Shown here: piece by piece, positions 27,667-37,100 of the stretch
Numbering within the stretch: the first letter of the stretch is position 1
Layout of the letters: each line of letters opens with the position of its first letter
NCBI GenBank assembly: GCA_027307165.1
Contig: DAHUXM010000014.1
Span: 1-64,000, forward strand
Direction of reading: 5' to 3'
DNA from: Gemmatimonadota bacterium
GTDB taxonomy: Bacteria > Gemmatimonadota > Gemmatimonadetes > Gemmatimonadales > Gemmatimonadaceae
DNA length: 64,000 bases
Position numbers and translations under genes: made by a program
The notes under the pieces: model-generated
Seen by the model: only the letters and a program-made list of their open reading frames with translations
Told to the model about the DNA's origin: nothing
Database searches by the model: none

Positions 27667-28979
27667 TATCCAACGAACTGCTCTCGCTGAAACTGGCGGA
27701 GTCACTCGCTGCGCCGACTCCTGTGCGCACCGCCCGTGACATTCGACTTCCGAAAGTTCCCAACAAGGCGTTTGCGGTGATCGGCGTTCGGCGCGGCGGC
27801 AAGACGTCGTTCCTGTACCACTACATGGCGGGGCGTCTTGCCGCGGGTGATGAGCCTGGCACGCATCTCCTCGTGTCGCTGGAAGACGAGCGGCTCGTGG
27901 GAATGACTGCAGCTGACCTGGGGTGGCTGCTCGACGAACACCGGCGTATCGTGCCGGCTGTTGGACGACAGGGAAGACGAACGGTTTATCTCGATGAGAT
28001 ACAGGTCGTGTCGGGTTGGGAGGTGCTCGTTCGGCGCCTTCTCGATACCCACGACACGCAAGTCTTTGTCTCTGGCTCCTCTGCGAAGCTCCTCAGCAGT
28101 GAAGTTCATACTTCATTGCGTGGCCGCTCGATGGAAGTGCTGGTGCATCCATTCTCGTTCCGGGAGGCGCTACGCCATGCCGGCGAGGAGCCAGCGGTAG
28201 AATGGGCACGTCTCGATCCCAATGATCGCGCCACCGTTGACAGTGCGCTTCGGCGCTATCTGGAGGTCGGAGGCTTTCCGGAAGCCCAACAGGCCGAATA
28301 CCGGGATAGAATGGGTCTTCTAAAGGGATACGTGGATCTCATGATCCTGCGTGACGTGATCGACCGGCATCACGTTTCCCAACCGGAAGCGCTTCGGCGA
28401 ATCCAGCGCCACCTCCTGACGAATCCCGGCGCGGCATTCAGTGTCTCCAAATTTCACCGCGATCTCAAATCCCAGGGATTACATGTGGGCGAGGAGACGC
28501 TGTACAATCTTCTGCGTCATGTCGAGGACGCCTTCCTCGTTCGTCTGGTTCACATGCACAGTGCATCCGAACGACAGCGCATGCGCAATCCGCGGAAGGT
28601 GTACCCAATCGATCCCGGGCTGATTCCAGTGTATCAGCAGACCGGTCGTGAAAACACGGGCAGGAGTCTCGAGACGACGATCCTGCTGGAGCTCGAGCGT
28701 CGCGGATATGACACGGGCTGGGTCCGTGTCGGGCCCGATTACGAGGTGGATTTCCACGCTGCGCGAAGGGGCACTGCACCCTTGCTTATCCAGGTGAGCC
28801 TCGACACTGCGGCCGATGCAACCTGGGAGCGGGAGATAAGAGCTCTCGCGGCAGCGGCGGCTGAATTCCCCCGAGCGCGTCCGTTGCTCATCACCCTGGA
28901 CTCTACGCCGCCCCTCCACCCTATGCCATCACGACTCGAGTGGTACTCGGCGTCGCAGTGGTTGCTCGGAGCTGACTGA
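27654..28979 (+). CDS. AAA ATPase with DUF4143 domain
   Basis: A protein of 441 residues. Walker A is FAVIGVRRGGKTSFLYHYMAGRL (G-x-R-R-G-G-K-T, as usual for this AAA_14 family). Walker B is RRTVYLDEIQVVSGW, followed by sensor VFVSGSSAKLLSSE and the FSFREAL motif. A C-terminal DUF4143 domain (about 215-400) has a winged-helix part (ALRRIQRHLLTNPGAAFSVSKFHRDLKS) and a nuclease-like strand pattern YEVDF...LLIQVS. These proteins are common, mobile and often autoregulated; some are linked to toxin-antitoxin or defence. Start codon lies within a perfect inverted repeat. Confidence 0.9.
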   Translation: MRRAISNELLSLKLAESLAAPTPVRTARDIRLPKVPNKAFAVIGVRRGGKTSFLYHYMAGRLAAGDEPGTHLLVSLEDERLVGMTAADLGWLLDEHRRIVPAVGRQGRRTVYLDEIQVVSGWEVLVRRLLDTHDTQVFVSGSSAKLLSSEVHTSLRGRSMEVLVHPFSFREALRHAGEEPAVEWARLDPNDRATVDSALRRYLEVGGFPEAQQAEYRDRMGLLKGYVDLMILRDVIDRHHVSQPEALRRIQRHLLTNPGAAFSVSKFHRDLKSQGLHVGEETLYNLLRHVEDAFLVRLVHMHSASERQRMRNPRKVYPIDPGLIPVYQQTGRENTGRSLETTILLELERRGYDTGWVRVGPDYEVDFHAARRGTAPLLIQVSLDTAADATWEREIRALAAAAAEFPRARPLLITLDSTPPLHPMPSRLEWYSASQWLLGAD

Positions 28980-29008
28980 TACCAGTCGCAGAAGCAGTAA
29001 CTTCACGC

Positions 29009-29968
29009 ATGGCGATACGCGTCATGAAGCTATCGATAGTCCTGGGCTGCGTCATCGCGCTGTCGCCACCGATCGATATCGCAGCTGCGCAGACTCCCGT
29101 CGCGCCTGTCTTCATCGATACGATATCCACGCGCGACACTGCCCCGAATCATCCCGTGCTTCACGAGTGTGATGCCGCCAGACCGGAATGGGTATTCTGC
29201 GACGACTTCGAGACCGACAGACTCGGCCGCTACTTCGAGTACACCCATCCGGACTCCAGCTTCGAGCGCACCGACAGTGTGGGTGTGCTGGGTTCGTTCG
29301 GGATGCGCGCACGCTTCAAGAAAGGGCAGGTCGATGCCGGATCGCTCAAGCTCGCACTCGGCAAGACTCCAGTGCCGTACATGCATCCGGTGGATAGCGG
29401 TGCGACGGTGTATCGCGAGCTGTACTGGCGCGTGTATCTGCGCAACGATTCCACGTGGACCGGTGGCGGCGGCGACAAGTTGTCGCGCGCGCAGGTGCTC
29501 ACTTCACGTTCGTGGGCGCAGGCCGCGGGCGCGCCGGTGTGGTCCGGCAGTGGTGTAACGTCCGATTATCTCGTCATCGATCCGTATTCGGGGACCGATG
29601 CTTCCGGAGTCGTGCGCGCAACAACGTACAACGACTTTTCGCGTCTCCGCTGGCTCGGCGCGATACGCAGTGCGACGCCGATCTTCGCGCCGTCGCGGGT
29701 GGGCAAGTGGTATTGCATAGAGGCGCACGCGCGACTCAACGATCCAGGGAAGAACAACGGTGTGTTCGAGCTGTGGGTCGACGACTTCATCGAGGCACGT
29801 GAGGGAAACATCGACTGGCTCGGTAGTTTCACCGACTACGGATTCAACGCAGTCTTCTTCGAGAATTACTGGAACGCAGGATCGCCAGTGGAGCAGAGCC
29901 GCTACATGGATAACATTGTCGTGAGCACGAAGCGCATTGGATGCGGGAGATTGATCGCGGCGAATTGA
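29009..29968 (+). CDS. Secreted polysaccharide-lyase/lectin-like protein
   Basis: A protein of 319 residues; ATG at 29024 is an equally good start. Signal peptide ends PPIDIAAAQ. The mature part looks like a concanavalin-type beta sandwich: WVFCDDFETDRLGRYFEY, YRELYWRVYLRNDSTWTGGGGDKLSRAQVL, KWYCIEAHARLNDPGKNNGVFELWVDDF, and a final strand YMDNIVVSTKRIGCG. This pattern (FEYW-R-x-Y-x-R...E-x-x-x-K...W-x-D) resembles heparin-lyase-like or alginate-lyase-like domains. No catalytic assignment can be made by eye. Confidence 0.6.
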   Translation: MAIRVMKLSIVLGCVIALSPPIDIAAAQTPVAPVFIDTISTRDTAPNHPVLHECDAARPEWVFCDDFETDRLGRYFEYTHPDSSFERTDSVGVLGSFGMRARFKKGQVDAGSLKLALGKTPVPYMHPVDSGATVYRELYWRVYLRNDSTWTGGGGDKLSRAQVLTSRSWAQAAGAPVWSGSGVTSDYLVIDPYSGTDASGVVRATTYNDFSRLRWLGAIRSATPIFAPSRVGKWYCIEAHARLNDPGKNNGVFELWVDDFIEAREGNIDWLGSFTDYGFNAVFFENYWNAGSPVEQSRYMDNIVVSTKRIGCGRLIAAN

Positions 29969-30084
29969 CGGCGTCGCTGGTCATCCACGTGGCCAGGACA
30001 GCGGACATGCGCTGGTTCTTACCGTTCGCATCCTGACGGTGTAGTTTTCCCTCCACGCGAGACCGGAGCGTCGTGGTGCACATT

Positions 30085-30183
30085 CGTGTAGTGCGTCGAA
30101 TTGGTGTTACGTGTAGTGGGTTACTGGCGGAGCCGATGGCAGCTGACGATGTGGCGGAGGGGTATGCTCTGTTCCCCGTTTCG
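30085..30183 (+). pseudogene. 3'-terminal fragment of a regulator gene (copy of 49.5 kb gene end)
   Basis: Frame 30085-30183 ends IGVTCSGLLAEPMAADDVAE followed by a short tail and stop. The first 19-20 residues match the C-terminus of the regulator at 48772-49551 (IGVTCSGLRAEPMTAEEVAR). At DNA level 30100-30156 and 49456-49512 agree at about 50 of 57 positions and lie in the same orientation. Nothing upstream of this tail is preserved. Confidence 0.8.
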
Positions 30184-30235
30184 TGAGACAGCTTCAGGAA
30201 CCCAAGTTCGCAACAACTGTGGCTGGAGCAGTCAA

Positions 30236-30269
30236 ACAACTGGGCCTCCGATAAACCCGGGGCGATTCA
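30236..30269. mobile_element. Solo IS3-type terminal sequence
   Basis: Reads AACTGGGCCTCCGATAAACC then CGGGGCGATTCA. Compared with the IS end at 127-160, both share GGG-x(1-2)-CTCCG, AA and the terminal CCCGGGGCGATTCA in the same spacing, so it is the terminus of a related element. No transposase remains beside it. Confidence 0.65.
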
Positions 30270-30415
30270 AACCGCATTTGTTTGACCCAAGTGTGTGTCA
30301 TGGTTGCTGTGCACATTTAGATATGGGGAAACGAGGTCAGAGCTTATTTTCTAGTCCAAAACTTGGGACCGGCTGAAGAAATACACTCCGACCCCTGATT
30401 CCCTGCGGGATTTAC

Positions 30416-31054
30416 TCACCGAACTGGGTAGCCACGCTGACGCCGCCACTCTTGCCATAGCCTGTTGTTCGTTTGTCGATTCTCTGTGGTCCACCACGCC
30501 TCGGATAGGCTTTCCCGTAGACTAGCGATGTACTTTTGCTTGGTTGCATAAAGCTCGTCTGGCGTCTTTCGCAAGAAAGTGATTACCTCTTCGGTGCACA
30601 ATCGCTCCATTCTGGGTAATAGGTCCCTTCTGAACGCAGCGAGAAATCCAGCCCGTGCCAGCTTAGCATGTGTGAACTCGTGGACAATATCGCACGCCGT
30701 GAGCCCAGGAGAGTATTCCAATATTACATCCATGGACAGGACACAGACATTCGTTTCTTCCCAGTACATAGCCGATGGTACCGGAAGCACGATGATACAC
30801 GTGCACAAGTCCAGCATCCGCGCATAACGAGAGGGATCAAATCTCCGAATGTCGTTGATCGCATCATCAACCTTTGCCAGCGTCGATTCCAGAGCAGCCT
30901 TGTCTCGCATTCGGTCTCGTTCCGGAATATGAACCGAGAATCCATGTATCGAATGCGGACGCGCTGCAGCAATGGCGATCAATTGCTGTAGATAGAATCC
31001 GGGTCGTTTAGCACGAAGTACCAGGCGCGGATGACAGTTTAGCATTGGAGACAT
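30416..31054 (-). CDS. Uncharacterised HExxH-motif protein downstream of the Rhs gene
   Basis: A protein of 212 residues, GC content lower than its surroundings. It contains LTACDIVHEFTHAKLARAGF, a zinc-metallopeptidase-like HExxH (H-E-F-T-H) on a helix, preceded by a strand NVCVLSMDVILEYSP and followed by acidic and basic helices with EEVITFLRKTPDELYATKQ. No signal peptide. It starts 69 bp after the Rhs stop codon on the same strand, the position where immunity genes normally sit in Rhs loci. It could be an immunity protein, an accessory metalloprotease or an unrelated passenger. I do not recognise the family. Confidence 0.6.
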   Translation of the reverse strand: MSPMLNCHPRLVLRAKRPGFYLQQLIAIAAARPHSIHGFSVHIPERDRMRDKAALESTLAKVDDAINDIRRFDPSRYARMLDLCTCIIVLPVPSAMYWEETNVCVLSMDVILEYSPGLTACDIVHEFTHAKLARAGFLAAFRRDLLPRMERLCTEEVITFLRKTPDELYATKQKYIASLRESLSEAWWTTENRQTNNRLWQEWRRQRGYPVR

Positions 31055-31123
31055 TAACGTTCGTTGATGGGGTGGCTCGTTCGACCCAATCCAATTCTAT
31101 ACGTGAGGGTTGAATGCCGCAGG

Positions 31124-34100
31124 TCATATAATCATCTCGGTGATCGGCGGTAGCTCTCCAGGCGTAAATATCCACGGGGTGCGTCCACCGCTCGGTACGC
31201 CCCAAAGAGTTGGAGCGTTCCACCCGGGAGTTTTAGTCGGATCTATACAGCGGCCAACAGCAGCGCAAAACGAGTCCATTATTTGCTGGCCCGTATTTTT
31301 GATTGATTGAAGGGGTGATGAGTTGTTGCTGTCGCCATTCTGTGTACTGTCCGGCTTTGGCTTGTTCGGATCCACCACGAGCCCGATTGGATCATTCTCG
31401 GGGGGAAGGTTCTTTCCCTCTTGGTAACTCTCCGCTGGATCCCCATGACGGCCGCCAACCATATCCTGAGTTTGAGGAGGTCCGTCTTGTTTTACCTGGG
31501 GACGGCACCAATCGCCTATAAAGTTCAAAGGTATGATCGCAAGACAAACAGTGTGGCGCAGCCACCAAGGTGCTTCGCCACTTGGATCCCGACCATTGAC
31601 CGGATCATTTTTGGCAAACAAGTATGGATTGATGCCACCCTTAAGCCCTATTGGATCTTCACTGACGAACCGGCCTTGCACCGGATCGTACCAGCGCGCT
31701 CTCACCTGCGAGAGCCAAAGACGTGAGTCAACCGGCAGGCCCTTCCACGCGAGACGGTTGGTCGTATCCCCAGTCACCGTCTGTATGTCTCCCCAGTCGT
31801 CATAGGAGATCGTCTGTGCCACGTGCGTGGAGTCGTATACCGTGCCAGTGACGTTCCCCATGTCATCCAGCACGAAGTATTGAACTCCAGTCACCGCAGT
31901 GGCTCCGGTCAGGAGCGCATAGGGGTGATCGGTGCCAGCGTCATAGACATACTCGCCCTCTCTGTTCCCCAGCGAGTCCAAGTCGGCCAAGACATTGCCT
32001 CTGTCGTACAGCGTCACTCTAGCGATGTGATTATCGCTCCCCTTCCGCATCACCACGGGCTGGCCCAATGGATCGTAATCGAAGTTCTCCATTCCTCCCC
32101 AGTCAGAGCCACCCGAGAGGAGCCTATTGTCAGAACTCCAGTGATAGGACCAAATCACATCGTGCAGCGGCATGAAGCGTATTGTGACGTTGCCATCGGC
32201 GTCATACGCGTAATACAGCTCCATGCCCGAGTAGGTGACCACTCTCATCTGATCGCCCACGCCCAGCGTATCTCCCGGGTCGGCCCTGTTCCCGGCGGCG
32301 TCGTACCTGTACAGCTGTGGAGCGACCACGCTATCGATCGGGCAGTTCACCATGCCGTAATTGACATCGTATCGGTCGCGATTCTGGCTGCAGGCCCACG
32401 AATAACCGCTCGCATCGGTCGCACCCGCGTAACGTCCTAGCGCGTCGTAGGCAAAGACACGATTGGTTACGACAGTATCGGTACCAGTTTGCGCTCGGCT
32501 GTCTGCCCGTATTCGTCCGGCCGAATCTACGCGGTATGCGGCAGACAGGTACCCCGAGATGCCCGGGTTGTAGCTCTGTGTCACGTGCGACCCGGTGCTG
32601 AGGTACAGCCCGCTTCCACTGCCGCCAGTAGGCCATGCGGTTGAGACGCGTCTGCCAGGAGCGTCGTAGATGAAGTTGCCATGCCCGATATTGAGTCCTA
32701 GATCGATCGACTTGAGCGTACCGCTCGTGGAATCGCGCACGTAACGGCGTGTGACGAACTGCGCTGGCGCTCCATCGCTCGAAATCGTGGTCGAGTCGGT
32801 GCCTCCCGCATCAGCGCTGTGATAATGCACGACCGTGTACGTATGCCGCGTCACACCTTGTGCCAGCATGGTCGTCTGTACCGTATCAAGTACTGCGGTT
32901 GGCACTGATACTGTGCGCATCGAATCGGTCGTATTAGCAACAGTCCGGATCAGTCCGTTCGGCGAATATGTGAACCGATCTTCACTGGTACTGTCGCCCA
33001 TCTTGCTCAGCACTCGGCCCAGCGGATCGTATGTCAGGTCTATCCGTTGCCCACGCCTGTTGGTAGTGCTTGTGGGTCGGCTGTCCAAGTCGTACCTGGC
33101 CGTGGTTGCGAGGGTCGATGAAGCATAACCGAAGTGCCGTGTAGTTCTCCCCAAGGCATCGTATTCCGTGGAATCGACATGGCTCAACTGATCCCGCACC
33201 GATACCGGAAGTATTGCGTCGTACTTGATCCTGACCGGGTTCGCGCCAACGCTGTCGTACGAGGCCGTCACGCGGTTGAGAGAGTCGTACACCACGCGCG
33301 TCCTGGGAAATTGCGGCGCCTTGGTCGAAGTGTCGCGACCATAGGAGTCGAAATACGACTGTGTCATCCGGTTACCCGGATCTGTCTCGGTCGAGAGATT
33401 TCCGAAGTTTGAATCGTATTGATAGGTCACTAGTCCTGTGTCAGCACGAAACATGGTCGCCACGTTCTTTGTCACCGGATCGTACGTGAACTCGGTCGTG
33501 TCTCCAGCTACCGTACCGTAATGTGTCCTGAGTACACGGCCCAAACTGTCGAGAGTGTTGCTAACGCTTACGACTCCGCTACCGGAAACGCCCTGCAACT
33601 GGCTTCTCGCACCATAAATATACGACGCCATTTGCTGGCCAGCTGCGCGCTGGGTGAGTAACAATCCGTTGCTCAGGTTATATGTTGCCGAGTCTGCGCT
33701 TCCGTCGGGGTGCGTCACTACGGTTGGCAGAAAGCCCTGCCGCGTGATCGTCGTAACGTTGCCGAGCGCGTCGACGGTCTTGAGCGGCTCGCCCCATCGA
33801 TCGGGATATATCGTTGATACGTAGCCCTTTGGATCTGTAACGCGAGCGGCGATTGTATCAGCATCAAGTAACGGAGCATGGTTACTTGCCGTAGCAACGG
33901 TCGGTACACCCACAGCCTGCCAAGCTGCGATGTTGGTGGTCGGCGTACCCGTCGTAGTTGACCCGCCTCCGGCGTCGATTGGTACTAGGGGACTTACGAT
34001 CCGTGACAGCTTCCACGTCAGGTCATAGTCGTACGTCGTCGTGTTGCCGCGCCGGTCGGTGATCGTACTGAGCCGACCCGATCCGTCATAGCCGTAACTA

Positions 34101-37100
34101 TCGTATCCGCCATCCGGGTCGGTGACTCGCGTCAGATGTCCAGTGGTCGGATCGACCGTCACGCTGGTTGTGCGCCCGCCAGTACCGCCGGTCTCTGTGA
34201 TTGACTGAAGGTGGTGATTGGCATCGTATGACAACACGAGATACGGTGCCGATGCCGAGCTGCCACTCGATCGCATTGGCTCGATGATGTTCGTCACCTG
34301 CAAGCTGTCCAGACCACCGTAGTTGAACGTCGTCTTTCTTCCCAGCCTATCGATCGCGGCCAGCATGCGACCACCGCCGTCAAACAGCACCTTGCTGCTA
34401 TCCTGGTACGTCCTGATCCAGGTTGCGACGCTGTCGAAGTGGAGGGTACTGAAGTCTGCCGCCATAGCGCCATTACTAGCGAAGTATGTTGCCGACCCGT
34501 CCCCGTTTTCGATCATGTAGCCACCGCTGGGTGAGCCTGAGCCTTCCGGAGTCGGCCAGAAGTGCTGCAGACCGGCAATCGTCCAACCCTTGGCAATCGG
34601 TGAAGATTGCGTGTTGAGTGTCGAATTGACAATCATGAGTTGCGTCTTCACTGGTGTCACATCGCTCATGCCGTTGGCGTAATGAGCCGTCACAACCAGT
34701 GTCACGGAGTCGATTCCCGTCCCATAGCTGGACATGTCGAGCTGGCCAGCCAGTCTATAGGTCGTGGCAGGACTGCTCGTGCCGGCGAATGTGAGTACCG
34801 AATCTCCGTTGGTGAAGAGGAGGTGGGCACCGAGCCGCTTCACCTCCAGCGTGTAGCTCTGGATGTTGGCTGGAGCCGAAGGTACGGAAACGTCGGCGTA
34901 GATGAATGGCCTCGGGAAGGCGCGGTCTCCGTTATAGGCAAGCGTCACGCTCCGCGGAGTGTTCAGCGTGTAGTACGGAACCGTACTCCGGCTCGCAGTC
35001 ATTGCGAAGCACGACGCTGCACACAGGCTCATGTCCTGATCGTCGTTGTTCATGAATGCCGTCGACACGTGAACGGCGTTCGGCGAATGAACGTTCACGG
35101 CAACGGCTGCGGAGTCGGAATATGTTCCGCCGTCATTTGCCACTACGTGAAGCATGACGGTGCCAGAGGAATAGTCCCTGCCGCCGCCGGTAAACCGTAC
35201 TGTCACAGTTTTCTGCTGTGACGGCAGGAGCGATATCGGCGTCGATGGCTGCTGGCAAGCTGTAGCCGCAGTGCCATCGCACGAGGCGGATACGGAATAA
35301 GACATCGAATCCAGTCCGATGTTCTTGACCGTGAACGTCGCTGTATCGAGGACGCCTGATGCAACTGTATCGGGTGAGCCAACAGTGGCGATCTGCACCA
35401 TGTAGCTCTTGATCCGGACCAGAATGGAATCCGTAGCGGTGCCAGCAAGGTTGCTGACTGTTGCCACGACCGAGCCTGTGGCATTGGGAGCGCCTGAGGT
35501 CGTATATGAAGCTGAAAGGCTCGTATCTCCCTTGGCGCCTACGCCAATTGTTCCGGAGCTCGGCGTGCACGACGCCGCGTTGTAGCAAGCAATGTTCCAC
35601 GAGTAGTTCTCAGCCACGGCGTTCGGATTGTGAATCATGAACGAGTGCGTCTCGGACGCACCGTTGAATTCCACGACAGACGGTGTCGTCGTGGTGATCG
35701 ACGCTGGAAGCTGGGTTATGACAATCGTCGCCGGACCGGACGTACTATCAGTGCCTTCGGTAGCGACTAGAGTCATCGTGGACGATGTCCCAGCGTCGCC
35801 GGCGTTGAAACGCACCTGGACCGTGACACTCGCTCCAGCTGCAACCGTGTCGGGTGCCGGCGTGACGACCGCACAGCTTGCCGGAATCGCAGCCTCGCCA
35901 ACATCATCCACGCACGAGACAGTGTAGCTGTAAGTGGCGCGGGAGCTTCCGTTGTTCGTCACTGTGAACGACTGAATCAGGCCAACGCCGCCCTCATTGA
36001 ATCCTCCCGGCGGTATGCCTTGAGCCGTGACCGACGGTGCGACCCAGGGATAGTATGTGAGCGTCTTGATGCCGGTGTTAGTCCAGGTACTGTAGGATGC
36101 GGTAAGGGAGACCGTATCAGTCGGAGCAGACGTTGAAGCCTCCCATCGAACTGGAACCAACGCTTCTTCCTGAGGCAGAAGATCCACGTGACTCTGCATG
36201 GAATTAGCCAGGGCACAGGTCGGTATGTTCGGACTGCAGTGGGGAGCCACGCTGTAGTTTGCTTCAGTGTTACCCTGGTTCCTGACGGTAAACGTGTCGA
36301 CTACCAATTGTCCGATTACGAGCGGTCCAGATTCGCTCAACGGCACCACCCCGGGCGTGTAATCAGGAGCGGGAGGCACCGTCACCGAGAAGGTATACTG
36401 ACCGGTGTACGGATTATTCCAGTCATCGGTGTAGAGCGCCGTGAGCTTGACCGTCCCCGCACCACCCGCTGTGCCACTGCTGGCGGTTGCCACCACGCTC
36501 GCCGTCGCCGGGCTACCGGGCGAGATGCCAACCGATCCTGGGCTCGGGGTCGTGCTACAGCTCAACGTGCCAGTGCACGTTGCCGTGAGCCCGTAGGTAA
36601 CCGTGCTGGTATTGTTCCCAGTAGCCGTGATGGTGAAGCCGTATGTGGCACTTCCGCCAGGTTCCGGCGGTGTTGGCGCTCCCTGTTCTGCTACGCCAAC
36701 GTCTTCCGACATTGGCACGATCGTACCACTTGCACTGTTCGTCTCAGCGTACGGGGATGTGGCGGTCAGCGTCGCCGTTGCATTTCCGCTGCTCGCGGGG
36801 TTTGTCGTGAAATGGACCTCAGCCGTGATAGTTCCGTTGGGTGCCACCGATCCTGTGGGAGAGGCGACCGAGCACGTATCCGCGACGACGTTGCTACAGA
36901 TTGCGGTGAGATTGTAGGTGGCCGCGGTATTGCCGGTGTTCTTGATCGTGAAGTATGGGAAGCCCGTGCTCACGTTCTGCTGCGTCCACTCGGTCGGCTG
37001 GGTTGTGGTGACCGATGGCTGCGCACTCGGCAGCGTCACCGTAACGGAGCCGTCGACATAGTTGGCAGAGGGCCAGTTTGCCGTGAGCATTATGGTGCCC

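Larger units (their letters stand above)
29969..30415. other. Junction region with gene and IS remnants
   Basis: No intact gene. Holds, left to right, a regulator 3'-end remnant (30085-30183) and a solo IS terminus (30236-30269). It marks the left boundary of the Rhs/T2SS island. Confidence 0.6.

Noticed and set aside
30416-31054. The HExxH protein as a confident metalloprotease toxin
   Set aside because: HExxH alone is weak evidence, no third zinc ligand or signal peptide is identifiable, and its position suggests immunity or accessory function instead.
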